64,000 nucleotides of DNA. It comes from Qipengyuania profundimaris. Its GTDB lineage: Bacteria > Pseudomonadota > Alphaproteobacteria > Sphingomonadales > Sphingomonadaceae. The notes under the pieces were generated by a model that saw only the letters and a program-made list of their open reading frames with translations, was not told where the DNA came from and ran no database searches. Location of the stretch: assembly GCF_030717945.1 (NCBI RefSeq), contig NZ_JAVAIM010000001.1, forward strand, positions 433,131 through 497,130. The letters are read 5' to 3'. Positions 55,171 to 63,743 of the stretch are shown piece by piece. The position numbers and the translations under genes are program-made. Position 1 is the stretch's first letter; each line of letters starts with the position of its first letter.

Positions 55171-56697
55171 TTAGGGGACCAGCTTGTCGACCGGGAATAC
55201 CAGATCGACCGTCAGCCCTTTATCGGCAAGCGTGCGCTCAAACCGCCCGCCGAGCTGGCTTTCGACTGCCATCCGCAGCAGGCGCGAACCGAAGCCCTCC
55301 CGCTCCGAATCGAGCGGATCGCACACACCCTCCATCGTTTCATGCCAGGTCACGCGCAGTTCTTCCCGATCGCCTTTTTCGTAGGCCATCTCGATGCAGA
55401 TCGTCCCTTCGTCGCAGGCGAGCGCGCCGTATTTGGCGGAATTCGTCGCCAGCTCATGGAAGATCAGCGCCAGCGGAGTCGCTGCCTGGGGGCCGGTCTC
55501 AATATCGTCGCCCTTGACCAGCAGGCGCTCCGGCCGACCGTCGCCATAGGGCTTGAGCAGATCGCGCAGCAGGCCTTGCAGGCTGTCGCTGGCGCGCCCG
55601 TCGCCAGGGCGGACGTAATCATGCGCCGTGCCCAGCGCGCGGATCGCCTCGTTGAGTTCCTTGGCGAAACCCTCGACCTCGGGCTTCCCGCGCGAACGGA
55701 TCGCGATGAGGCCGGACACGACCGCGAAAATGTTCTTGATGCGGTGCGACAGTTCGCGCGCCAGCAGGTCGTTGCTTTCCGAGAGGCGGTGGGTCTCGTC
55801 GATATCGATCCCTGCGCCGAACCAGGTTTCGACGTTGCCGGCCGCATCGCGCATCGGCCATGCGCGCAGAACCATCCAGCGATACTCGCCATCGGCTCGC
55901 TTGAGGCGCGCCTCGGATTCCCAGCGCTCCTCGGTCTTGCGCGATCTTGCGCGCAGATCGGCGACAGCTTGGCTCTGTTCTTCGTGGATCAGCGATTCGA
56001 AGTCGATCGACCCGACGTCCTCGGTACCGCAATATTCGTAGAATGCCTCGTTGCCGAACTCGATCGAGCCATCGGGCCGCGCTGCCCATGCGAGCACCGG
56101 AATATGCTCCGCCATCCGCCGCAGCCGCATGCTTTCGCGCATGAGCTGTTCCTGCACCGCCAGGTATTCGCGCCGCGCGTTGAGACGCCGCATCACGGAA
56201 GCTGCTAGCACTTCGAGGCCCTCGCGCTGGAAATCGGTCAGACCTTCCAGACGGGGTTCGGTATCGATGACGCAGAGCGAACCCAGCGGTGCGCCCTCCG
56301 ACGACAGGAGCGGGGCACCGGCGTAAAACCGGATCTTCGGCTCGCCGGTCACCAATGGGTTGCGCTCGAACCGCGGGTCCAGCAGCGCATCGGGCACCAC
56401 CATCGGCTCGCGCTCCATCATGGCATGGGCGCAGAAACTGGTCGGGCGGGGCGTTTCGGTCACGTCCAGACCGGCGCGAGCGAGAAAGCGCTGGCGCTGT
56501 TCCTCGACCAGGCTCACCAGCGAGATCGGCGCCCCGCATAGCTTTGCGGCGAATTGCACGATCTGCAGCAGCTCGTCGTCGTTCTCCAGCTCGTCGAGGC
56601 CATAGGACGCCATCACCGTCAGGCGGTCCTGCTCGCCGCAGAATGCCGGGTTCGGGCCTTTGGTGGTCGGCCAGGATGTGGACGTGTCGAGAAGCAT
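55171..56697 (-). CDS. GAF-PAS sensor histidine kinase of the HWE family
   Basis: The 508-residue product has no membrane segment and is cytoplasmic. An N-terminal GAF domain (about 25-165; includes PTSFCAHAMM and YAGAPLLSSEGAPLGSLCV) is followed by a PAS domain (about 195-315). A HisKA_2/HWE kinase core follows, with the H-box ELSHRIKNIFAVV and the N-box HELATNSAKYGAL. The C-terminal DLVFP segment ends the ATPase domain. HWE kinases often feed the general stress PhyR-EcfG pathway in this bacterial group; that link is inferred. There is no adjacent response regulator, so it is an orphan. Confidence 0.92.
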   Translation of the reverse strand: MLLDTSTSWPTTKGPNPAFCGEQDRLTVMASYGLDELENDDELLQIVQFAAKLCGAPISLVSLVEEQRQRFLARAGLDVTETPRPTSFCAHAMMEREPMVVPDALLDPRFERNPLVTGEPKIRFYAGAPLLSSEGAPLGSLCVIDTEPRLEGLTDFQREGLEVLAASVMRRLNARREYLAVQEQLMRESMRLRRMAEHIPVLAWAARPDGSIEFGNEAFYEYCGTEDVGSIDFESLIHEEQSQAVADLRARSRKTEERWESEARLKRADGEYRWMVLRAWPMRDAAGNVETWFGAGIDIDETHRLSESNDLLARELSHRIKNIFAVVSGLIAIRSRGKPEVEGFAKELNEAIRALGTAHDYVRPGDGRASDSLQGLLRDLLKPYGDGRPERLLVKGDDIETGPQAATPLALIFHELATNSAKYGALACDEGTICIEMAYEKGDREELRVTWHETMEGVCDPLDSEREGFGSRLLRMAVESQLGGRFERTLADKGLTVDLVFPVDKLVP

Positions 56698-56838
56698 GAC
56701 TGGCCAACGCTTTTAGATTCATCGCCTTGTTTTACAAGCCACAGCGGCCCGCAGGACCGCGCAATACTTCGATCACGCAAAGCGGGTTTGCTCGCCGCGC
56801 TTCGTTTCGCTATCGCGCGCGCAACGATATTACGCGAG

Positions 56839-56854
56839 CCCCGAGGTTTCGGGG
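56839..56854. promoter_or_regulatory. Stem-loop in the leader of the isovaleryl-CoA dehydrogenase gene
   Basis: CCCCGA-GGTT-TCGGGG is a perfect 6-bp stem with a tetraloop, 18 bases upstream of the ATG and just before the GAGGAGAG ribosome binding site (plus strand). It may affect translation. Confidence 0.35.
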
Positions 56855-56871
56855 GATCTTGAGGAGAGACC

Positions 56872-58041
56872 ATGCGCGCGACCCCCGATTTCGATTTCCA
56901 GCTGGGCGAAGCCGCCGAGATGATCCGCGAGAGCGTCGGCCGCTTCGCCGACGAGCAGATCGCGCCGCTGGCCGAAAAGGTCGACCGCGAGGACTGGTTC
57001 CCGAAGGCGGAATTGTGGCCTGCCATGGGCGAGCTGGGGCTGCATGGCATTACCGTCAGCGAGGCGGATGGCGGTCTGGGCCTCGGCTATCTCGAACATG
57101 TGATTGCAGTGGAGGAAGTCAGCCGCGCGAGCGCCTCTGTCGGCCTCAGCTACGGCGCGCATTCCAATCTCTGCGTCAACCAGATCGCGCGCTGGGGCAA
57201 TGACGAGCAGAAGGCGAAATATTTGCCCAAGCTGATCAGCGGCGAACACGTCGGATCGCTCGCCATGAGCGAGGCGAGTGCAGGTTCGGACGTCGTCTCG
57301 ATGAAGATGAAGGCCGAGAAGGTGGACGGCGGTTATGTGCTGAACGGAACAAAGTTCTGGATCACCAACGCCCCTTATGCCGATACGCTGGTCGTCTACG
57401 GCAAGACTTCGCCCGAAGCGGGCAGCCGCGGGATCACGACCTTCCTGATCGAGAAGGATTTCGAAGGCTTCTCCATCGGCCAGAAGATCGAGAAAGTCGG
57501 CATGCGCGGTTCGCCCACCAGCGAGCTGGTGTTCGACGACTGCTTCGTGCCCGAAACGAATGTGATGGGGCCGGAAAACGGCGGCGTCGGTGTGCTGATG
57601 AGCGGGCTCGATTACGAGCGCGTGGTGCTCGCCGGCTTGCAGCTCGGCGTGATGCAGGCCTGCCTCGACACGGTCATTCCGTACCTGCGCGAGCGCACCC
57701 AGTTCGGCAAGCCGCTTGGCAGTTTCCAGCTGATGCAGGCCAAGGTGGCGGACATGTATGTCGCGCTGCAATCGGCGCGGGCCTACACCTATGCCGTGGC
57801 CAAGAGCTGCGATGCGAACAAGACGACGCGCTTCGACGCGGCGGGCGCAATCCTGCTCGCAAGCGAGAACGCCTTCCGCGTGGCCGCCGAAAGCGTCCAG
57901 GCGCTGGGCGGCGCGGGCTACACCCTCGACTGGCCTGTCGAGCGCTACATGCGCGACGCCAAGCTGCTCGATATCGGCGCAGGCACGAACGAGATCAGGC
58001 GGATGCTGATCGGGCGCGAACTGATCGGGGCTGCGGGATGA
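56872..58041 (+). CDS. Isovaleryl-CoA dehydrogenase
   Basis: The 389-residue product is an ACAD that oxidises isovaleryl-CoA in leucine degradation. The distinguishing feature is visible: the catalytic glutamate lies in [12 protein letters not shown] (about 245), while the usual C-terminal Glu position reads IGAGTNEI. Other landmarks are [25 protein letters not shown] and ERTQFGKPL. The strong GAGGAGAG fixes the ATG at 56872. Its stop overlaps the start of the methylcrotonyl-CoA carboxylase gene (ATGA), which supports the pathway assignment. Confidence 0.94.
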   Translation: MRATPDFDFQLGEAAEMIRESVGRFADEQIAPLAEKVDREDWFPKAELWPAMGELGLHGITVSEADGGLGLGYLEHVIAVEEVSRASASVGLSYGAHSNLCVNQIARWGNDEQKAKYLPKLISGEHVGSLAMSEASAGSDVVSMKMKAEKVDGGYVLNGTKFWITNAPYADTLVVYGKTSPEAGSRGITTFLIEKDFEGFSIGQKIEKVGMRGSPTSELVFDDCFVPETNVMGPENGGVGVLMSGLDYERVVLAGLQLGVMQACLDTVIPYLRERTQFGKPLGSFQLMQAKVADMYVALQSARAYTYAVAKSCDANKTTRFDAAGAILLASENAFRVAAESVQALGGAGYTLDWPVERYMRDAKLLDIGAGTNEIRRMLIGRELIGAAG

Positions 58042-59648
58042 CAGCACCCGTTCCCACCTCCACCCTCGACCGCGAGGCGCCTGATGCCAAGGCGCGCTTC
58101 GAGCACAACAAGTCACTCGCCGCGGATTTGCGCTCCACCGTAGCCGCCGCTGCTTTGGGCGGCTCCGAAGGCAGCCGCGAGCGCCATGTCGGGCGGGGCA
58201 AGCTGTTGCCGCGCGAGCGGGTGGAGCGGTTGCTTGACCCGGGCAGCCCGTTCCTCGAGATCGGCCAGCTTGCCGCCAACGGCATGTATGGCAAGGACGA
58301 GATCAACGGCGCGGGGATGATCGCCGGGATCGGGCGCGTGTCGGGGCGGCAGGTGATGATCGTGTGCAACGATGCCACGGTTAAAGGCGGAACCTATTAT
58401 CCGATGACGGTCAAGAAACACCTGCGCGCGCAGGAGATTGCGCAGGAGAATCGTCTCCCGTGCATCTACCTCGTCGACAGCGGCGGGGCGAACCTGCCGC
58501 ACCAGGCCGAGGTCTTCCCCGACCGGGACCATTTCGGACGGATCTTCTTCAACCAGGCGAACATGAGTGCGCTCGGCATCCCGCAGATCGCCTGCGTCAT
58601 GGGCAGCTGCACCGCAGGCGGGGCCTATGTGCCCGCCATGTCGGACGAGACGGTGATCGTGCGCAACCAGGGCACGATCTTCCTTGCCGGACCCCCGCTG
58701 GTGAAGGCCGCGACGGGCGAGGAAATTAGCGCCGAGGATCTGGGAGGCGGCGACCTCCACGCGAAGAAATCGGGCGTGGTCGATCATCTCGCCGAGAACG
58801 ACGAGCACGCGCTCACCATCGTGCGCGATATCGTGAGCCATCTGGGCGACAATTATGCGGAGGCAAAACATGTCGCGCTGAAAGATCCGCGCCCGCCCAA
58901 GTTCGACGCCGACGATCTCTACGCCATCGTCCCTGAAGATGTCCGGGCGCCCTATGATGTGCACGAGGTCATCGCGCGGCTGGTCGACGGCAGCGAGTTT
59001 CACGAATTCAAGGCGCAATACGGCAGCACGCTGGTCTGCGGTTTTGCGCACATCTGGGGCATGCCGGTGGCGATCCTCGCCAACAACGGCGTGCTGTTTT
59101 CCGAAAGCGCGCAGAAGGGCGCGCATTTTATCGAACTGGCGCAGCAGCGTCGCATTCCGCTGCTATTCCTCCAGAACATCTCCGGCTTCATGGTCGGCGG
59201 GAAATACGAGGCCGAAGGCATCGCCAAGCACGGCGCGAAACTTGTCACCGCCGTCGCCACAGCAACCGTTCCGAAAGTCACCGTGGTCATCGGCGGCAGC
59301 TTCGGCGCAGGCAATTACGGCATGTGCGGGCGCGCTTATTCGCCGCGCTTTCTGTTCACCTGGCCCAACGCGCGCATTTCCGTGATGGGCGGGGAGCAGG
59401 CCGCATCGGTCCTCGCCACCGTGCACCGCGATGCCGATAGCTGGACCGAGGAACAGGCCGAGGAGTTCAAGGCCCCGATCCGGCAAAAATACGAGGACGA
59501 GGGCAATCCCTATTACGCCACCGCGCGTTTGTGGGACGACGGCGTGATCGACCCGGCGCAGACCCGCGACGTGCTGGGCCTTGCCTTCGCCGCGACGCTC
59601 GAAGCGCCGATCCCCGAACTCCCGCAATTTGGCGTCTTCCGGATGTAG
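58038..59648 (+). CDS. Methylcrotonoyl-CoA carboxylase, carboxyltransferase (beta) subunit
   Basis: The 536-residue product belongs to the MCC-beta/PCC-beta family, which moves carboxyl from biotin to 3-methylcrotonyl-CoA in leucine catabolism. It has the acyl-CoA and biotin oxyanion regions: [32 protein letters not shown] and [13 protein letters not shown], and the C-terminal [11 protein letters not shown] typical of MCC. ATG 58038 overlaps the isovaleryl-CoA dehydrogenase stop. The biotin carboxylase/biotin carrier alpha subunit is not in the window, although the two subunits are usually close. Confidence 0.94.
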   Translation: MTAPVPTSTLDREAPDAKARFEHNKSLAADLRSTVAAAALGGSEGSRERHVGRGKLLPRERVERLLDPGSPFLEIGQLAANGMYGKDEINGAGMIAGIGRVSGRQVMIVCNDATVKGGTYYPMTVKKHLRAQEIAQENRLPCIYLVDSGGANLPHQAEVFPDRDHFGRIFFNQANMSALGIPQIACVMGSCTAGGAYVPAMSDETVIVRNQGTIFLAGPPLVKAATGEEISAEDLGGGDLHAKKSGVVDHLAENDEHALTIVRDIVSHLGDNYAEAKHVALKDPRPPKFDADDLYAIVPEDVRAPYDVHEVIARLVDGSEFHEFKAQYGSTLVCGFAHIWGMPVAILANNGVLFSESAQKGAHFIELAQQRRIPLLFLQNISGFMVGGKYEAEGIAKHGAKLVTAVATATVPKVTVVIGGSFGAGNYGMCGRAYSPRFLFTWPNARISVMGGEQAASVLATVHRDADSWTEEQAEEFKAPIRQKYEDEGNPYYATARLWDDGVIDPAQTRDVLGLAFAATLEAPIPELPQFGVFRM

Positions 59649-59719
59649 CCGTGGAACGGCAATCGAGCAGGCGCGTAGGTACCGGATGAGGGTCTTGGGC
59701 GGAAACGAGGAGAGTTTCC

Positions 59720-60421
59720 GTGAATGAGAACATCCTGCTGGTAATCTTCGCTGTTATCGTCCTGCTGATCGCCGTCGGCATCTGGATGACGATCCGCAAA
59801 CGCCGTACCGATCACCTGCGCGACCGCTTCGGCGACGAATACGACCGCACGCTGGACAATGCCGGCGATCGCACCAAGGCCGAGCGCGCGCTCGAGGAGC
59901 GCGAGGAGCGCGTCGATGCGCTCGAAATCCGCAGCCTTACCGCAGACGAGCACACCCGCTTCGCCACCGAATGGCGCGACGTGAAGGCCGTGTTCGTCGA
60001 CAGCCCGGTCGAGGCCGTGCTCCATGCCGATCGCATGCTGGCCACCATGATGAAGACCGTCGGTTACCCCATGGCCGATTTCGACCGCCGCTACGAGGAC
60101 CTCACCGTCAATCACCGCGATGTCGCGCGCCATTATCGCGAGGGCCACGCCATCGTCGACCGGCACAATGATGGAAGCGCCTCGACCGAGGAGATGCGTC
60201 AGGGCATGAAGCATTACGAAGCGCTCTTCGATCACCTCGTCGCCGATGCCGAGGGCGGCGGTGTCGACGGGGCCACGACCGGGACGACCACCGGCGGGAC
60301 GACGACGACGGCTCCGACCACGCGCGCGACCGACCTTGATGGCGACGGTGACGCCGATGTCGTGCGGCAGGATACGGATGGCGACGGCCGCGCAGATCGC
60401 GTTGCGGTCAAGAACGACTGA
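59720..60421 (+). CDS. Membrane-anchored protein with C-terminal Asp-rich calcium-type repeats
   Basis: The 233-residue product has one N-terminal membrane helix (ILLVIFAVIVLLIAVGIW), then a basic/charged helical domain (residues 25-170, rich in Arg, Glu and Asp). A threonine-rich linker (TTGTTTGGTTTTAPTT) follows, and finally DLDGDGDADVVRQDTDGDGRADRV, whose DxDGDGxxD units resemble dockerin/thrombospondin type 3 calcium loops (short parts quoted). It starts at a GTG. GGAAAC and GTTTCC arms bracket the ribosome binding site (59701-59719), which sits in the loop. Function unknown; no family recognised. Confidence 0.68.
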   Translation: MNENILLVIFAVIVLLIAVGIWMTIRKRRTDHLRDRFGDEYDRTLDNAGDRTKAERALEEREERVDALEIRSLTADEHTRFATEWRDVKAVFVDSPVEAVLHADRMLATMMKTVGYPMADFDRRYEDLTVNHRDVARHYREGHAIVDRHNDGSASTEEMRQGMKHYEALFDHLVADAEGGGVDGATTGTTTGGTTTTAPTTRATDLDGDGDADVVRQDTDGDGRADRVAVKND

Positions 60422-60467
60422 TCGCCTCGAACATCGCCGTCGAAAATTGGCAGACGGCCTTAGCAAT

Positions 60468-60496
60468 CCCCGCTGCGCCTGCTAGGCGGAGCGGGG
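60468..60496 (+). promoter_or_regulatory. GC-rich hairpin overlapping the acyltransferase ribosome binding site
   Basis: CCCCGCTGCGCC / GGCGGAGCGGGG is a 12-bp stem with one mismatch and a 5-nt loop. Its 3' arm reaches into the GGGGAG ribosome binding site (60493-60498) of the ATG at 60508, so folding may reduce translation. Confidence 0.4.
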
Positions 60497-60507
60497 AGAG
60501 TGACTGA

Positions 60508-61140
60508 ATGACCGCACGAAATCCGCGCAAGCGATCGATCCTGTCGCGGATCGTGCGGCGCATCATCTGGACGATCTATCGCCTGCAGGGATGGAAGATC
60601 GAAACCGGCCTTCCCGCGATCCCTAAATACGTCATCGCAGGCGCGCCGCACACCTCGAACTGGGACTTCGTGTTCTTCACCGGTGCCACCGCGGAAGAAG
60701 GCATCGAACCGAGCTTCATGGGCAAGCACACGCTGTTCAAAGGCTTCATGCGCAATTTCATGTTCGACATGGGCGGGGTGCCCATCGACCGAACCAAGCG
60801 TGCGAACTACGTCGAACAGGTGGCAGACGCCTTTCGCGCGGCGGAACGGCTGGCGCTGGTGATCGCGGCGGAAGGCACGCGAAGCTCCGACGGGGAATGG
60901 AAGTCGGGCTTCTGGCACATCGCGCGTGAAGCCAGAGTGCCGATCGTGCTGGCCTGGGTCAGCTGGAAGGATCGCCGGCTCGGCTTCAGCGATCCGATCG
61001 AGCCGAGCGACGATTACGCCAGAGACCTCTCGAAAATCGCGGCATGGTTCCGCACGAAACGCCCCGGTTACGGGCGCTACAAAGTGCTCGAAGCGCAGGC
61101 GCAGCGCCTGCTGGCCGAAGGAAAGGACGCCGCCGCATGA
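60508..61140 (+). CDS. Lysophospholipid acyltransferase family protein (PlsC-like)
   Basis: The 210-residue product has the glycerolipid acyltransferase motifs: block I HTSNWDF (H-x4-D, catalytic), block II-like GVPIDR, and block III AAEGTRSSDGEWKSGFWHIA. Such enzymes acylate glycerol-3-phosphate, lysophosphatidate or other lysolipids at the inner membrane. At 210 residues it is close to other short bacterial PlsC relatives. No N-terminal membrane anchor is obvious apart from IVRRIIWTIYRLQGW. Its stop overlaps the next gene by ATGA. Confidence 0.9.
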   Translation: MTARNPRKRSILSRIVRRIIWTIYRLQGWKIETGLPAIPKYVIAGAPHTSNWDFVFFTGATAEEGIEPSFMGKHTLFKGFMRNFMFDMGGVPIDRTKRANYVEQVADAFRAAERLALVIAAEGTRSSDGEWKSGFWHIAREARVPIVLAWVSWKDRRLGFSDPIEPSDDYARDLSKIAAWFRTKRPGYGRYKVLEAQAQRLLAEGKDAAA

Positions 61141-61937
61141 TCCTCGAAGCCCTGATCGCCAATGCCGCCATCCTGCTCGGGGTCACACTGATCCTGTGGG
61201 TGGTGGCGGTGCAGATCGACGATGCCTCCTTCATCGACAGCTTCTGGGGTTTTGGCATGGCGCTGATGGCCTTTACCAGCTGGATGCAGCTCCGGGCGCC
61301 CGGCCCGCTGGCGACCTTGCTGATGGGCATGGCAGTCGTCTGGGGGCTGAGGCTGTCGATCTACTTGTTCTTCCGCTGGCGGCGCGAGGGCGAGGACAAG
61401 CGCTACGAGCGGATGCTGCGCAAGGATCGCGAGAAGGGCCGCTTCGCTTTCGCGGCGCTCACCAAGATCTTCCTCGGCCAGGCAGTCCTGCTGTTCATCG
61501 TCTGCAGCCCGGCGCAATACGGCATCCTCGAAGCTGCGACGTCGATCACGATCAGCGGCCTCGCGCTGGTCGGGCTGGCGCTCTACCTGCTTGGCATCGT
61601 CTTCGAATGGGTCGGCGACTGGCAGCTTTCGCGATTCAAGGCAGATCCGGCGAACGAGGGCGAGGTGATGGACAAAGGGCTATGGCGCTACACCCGCCAC
61701 CCCAATTATTTCGGCGACGCCTGCGTATGGTGGGGCATCTGGATAGCCGCAGCCTCCGCCGGGTGGTGGGTCGCGGCAGCCACCGTGGTCGGGCCGCTGT
61801 TCCTCACTTTCACCCTAGTGAAGTGGTCGGGCGCGGCGCTTCTCGAGAAGGGCATGAAGCATTCGCGCCCGGGCTACGAGGATTACAAGAAACGCACCTC
61901 CGCCTTCATTCCCATGCCGCCGTCGAAATCCGGCTGA
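61137..61937 (+). CDS. DUF1295 membrane protein (steroid-reductase-like fold)
   Basis: The 266-residue product is a multi-pass membrane protein with about seven hydrophobic stretches. It contains SFIDSFWGFG, the charged RWRREGEDKRYERML loop and GLWRYTRHPNYFGDACVWWGIW. The last motif is the family hallmark and resembles the isoprenylcysteine methyltransferase/steroid 5-alpha-reductase fold. The reaction is unknown. It is translationally coupled to the acyltransferase (ATGA), suggesting a lipid modification. Confidence 0.88.
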   Translation: MILEALIANAAILLGVTLILWVVAVQIDDASFIDSFWGFGMALMAFTSWMQLRAPGPLATLLMGMAVVWGLRLSIYLFFRWRREGEDKRYERMLRKDREKGRFAFAALTKIFLGQAVLLFIVCSPAQYGILEAATSITISGLALVGLALYLLGIVFEWVGDWQLSRFKADPANEGEVMDKGLWRYTRHPNYFGDACVWWGIWIAAASAGWWVAAATVVGPLFLTFTLVKWSGAALLEKGMKHSRPGYEDYKKRTSAFIPMPPSKSG

Positions 61938-61978
61938 GAGGCGCGCGCCGGGCTTTAACCGGGCGGCGAAACCGCTAC

Positions 61979-62014
61979 ATGGTCCCCATGAGCAACCGGG
62001 AGCGTATCGCGTGA
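61979..62014 (+). CDS. Possible 11-codon leader peptide before the TetR gene
   Basis: ATG 61979 opens MVPMSNRERIA and stops at 62014; its TGA overlaps the GTG start of the TetR-type gene (GTGA). A GGGAG inside this mini-ORF is the ribosome binding site for the regulator. It may be a real leader peptide coupling translation, or a chance frame. There is no composition signal to decide. Confidence 0.25.
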   Translation: MVPMSNRERIA

Positions 62015-62637
62015 GCGAGAACGAGATCGAAGAACTGCGCTCGCGTTTCGCGCGCGAGGCGATGGCGATCATGGAGCGGCGTGGCGAGGAGGTGAACCGC
62101 GCCAAGCTGGCTTCCGAACTCAACATCGCCCGCACTCGTGTGGAGACGGTGTTCCCGGAAGAGGCCGATCTGCTCGAGGCGGTGACCGGCGAGTGGTTCG
62201 CGCCCAAGCTGGCGGTGATGGACGAGGTCATGGCGACCGACCTGCCGCCGCGGCGCAAGATGTACGAATTCTTCGCCCGCCGCTTCCTGCTGCTGCGCGA
62301 CAATTTCAAACACGATCCGGCGAGCTTCAAGCTCTATGTCGAGATGGGCGAGCGCTATTTCGAATATGCGCAAAGCTATATCGATCTGGCCGATCACTAT
62401 CTGTGCGAACTGATCGCACAGGCGCAGGCCGAAGGGCATTTTGCCGGCCTCGAAATCAATCAGGCGCTGTCGCTGATCAACCAGGCGGTGCTCTGTTACA
62501 TCCAGCCTTATCTCATCGCGATGATCGACGAGCGGCTGACCGAAGCGAAACTCGCCGCCCTCATCGATGCGCTGTTCGACGGCCTGCAGGCGCGCGACAG
62601 CGATGCTCGGGGAAACCAGTCGATCAGCTCGGTGTAG
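62011..62637 (+). CDS. TetR/AcrR family transcriptional regulator
   Basis: The 208-residue all-helical product has a TetR-like N-terminal helix-turn-helix (REAMAIMERRGEEVNRAKLASELNIARTRVETVF) and a helical ligand-binding domain. HTH fit is weaker than average. It starts at a GTG with GGGAG eight bases upstream, overlapping the stop of an 11-codon ORF. It lies 73 bases after the DUF1295 gene and may control the adjacent lipid genes or act elsewhere. It converges with the AI-2E family gene. Confidence 0.8.
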   Translation: MSENEIEELRSRFAREAMAIMERRGEEVNRAKLASELNIARTRVETVFPEEADLLEAVTGEWFAPKLAVMDEVMATDLPPRRKMYEFFARRFLLLRDNFKHDPASFKLYVEMGERYFEYAQSYIDLADHYLCELIAQAQAEGHFAGLEINQALSLINQAVLCYIQPYLIAMIDERLTEAKLAALIDALFDGLQARDSDARGNQSISSV

Positions 62638-62650
62638 CGAATTCGAACGA

Positions 62651-63724
62651 CTAGCGCTCGGCGGCGGCGGGGCTGGCTTCGCGCTGTTCGCGCAGGATCG
62701 ACCAGCCGGCGATGAACAGCCCCGCCACCAGCGGCCCGACGACGATGCCGGACAGGCCCAGCAGGGCGATGCCGCCAAGCGTGGTCACGAGGATTAGCCA
62801 GTCGGGAATACCGGTATCGCGTCCCACCAGGATCGGTCGCAGTACATTGTCGATCATGCCGATCACCGCCACGCCGGAGACGATCACGACCACGCCCTGC
62901 CAGATCGCGCCGGTCGCCAGCAGGTAGATCGCGGCGGGCACCCAGACGATGGCCGGGCCGATGGCAGGCAAGAGCGAGGCGATCGCCATGATCACGCCGA
63001 GCAGGAGGACCGACGGTATCCCGACGATCCAGAAGGTGATTGCCCCCAGCGCGCCTTGCACAAGCCCCACCACGACCGATCCCTTGATCGTCGCGCGCAC
63101 AATGCCGAGGAAACGCTCGGCCAGCCGATCCGCAATGCTGCGCTCGAACGGCAGCGAGGCGAGCAGCGTCTCGCCGATTTTGCGTCCGTCGCGCAGGAGA
63201 AAATAGCTGACGTAGAGCGCGATACCGAAAGCGAGCACGAAACCAAACACGCTGCCGCCGATGGCGATCGCCTGCTGCGCGATCAAGCCGAGGCTGGCCT
63301 GTAGGAACTCCTGCGCCCGGCGCTGTAGGTCGGACAGATCGCCCCAGCCCGAGGCATCGAGCGATTCCTGAATGTTGGGAGGCAGCGCCGCGAAAACCTG
63401 CTCGAACCAGTCGGCCACATTGATGCGCCCTTCCTGGAAGGCGACGACGAGGCCCGCCGCTTCGTTCACCACCGCGCTGCCTATCGCGAAGGCCGGCACG
63501 ATCACCGCGACGAAGATGACCAGCAGCGTTGCCAGCGCAGCCTGATTGTCGCGCCCCGGCGCGCGCACGAGGAACCAGCGGAACAGCGGCTGGAACATGA
63601 TCGCCGCCAGTGCAGCCCAAAGCAGCGGCTGCGCGAAGGGCAGGACGACGACCAGCAGCGCCAGCGTCACCAGCGCGAGAAACAGCAGGAAGCCGCCCCG
63701 CTCCAGCCCTACGATCTCGCGCAT
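62651..63724 (-). CDS. AI-2E family transporter (PerM/YdiK-like membrane protein)
   Basis: The 357-residue product has about eight membrane segments and the family motif region: GIPSVLLLGVIMAIASLLPAIGPAIVWVPAAIY and VLRPILVGRDTGIPDWLILVTTLGGIALLG (distinct ends only). It also carries YFLLRDGRKIGETLL, another family landmark. Members export small molecules or ions; the AI-2 link applies to only some. It follows gyrB by 19 bases on the same strand, so it may be read through from gyrB. Start ATG 63724 begins MREIVGLERGG, upstream of the first membrane helix. Confidence 0.9.
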   Translation of the reverse strand: MREIVGLERGGFLLFLALVTLALLVVVLPFAQPLLWAALAAIMFQPLFRWFLVRAPGRDNQAALATLLVIFVAVIVPAFAIGSAVVNEAAGLVVAFQEGRINVADWFEQVFAALPPNIQESLDASGWGDLSDLQRRAQEFLQASLGLIAQQAIAIGGSVFGFVLAFGIALYVSYFLLRDGRKIGETLLASLPFERSIADRLAERFLGIVRATIKGSVVVGLVQGALGAITFWIVGIPSVLLLGVIMAIASLLPAIGPAIVWVPAAIYLLATGAIWQGVVVIVSGVAVIGMIDNVLRPILVGRDTGIPDWLILVTTLGGIALLGLSGIVVGPLVAGLFIAGWSILREQREASPAAAER

Positions 63725-63743
63725 CGCCGGCCAGCCCCGCTCT

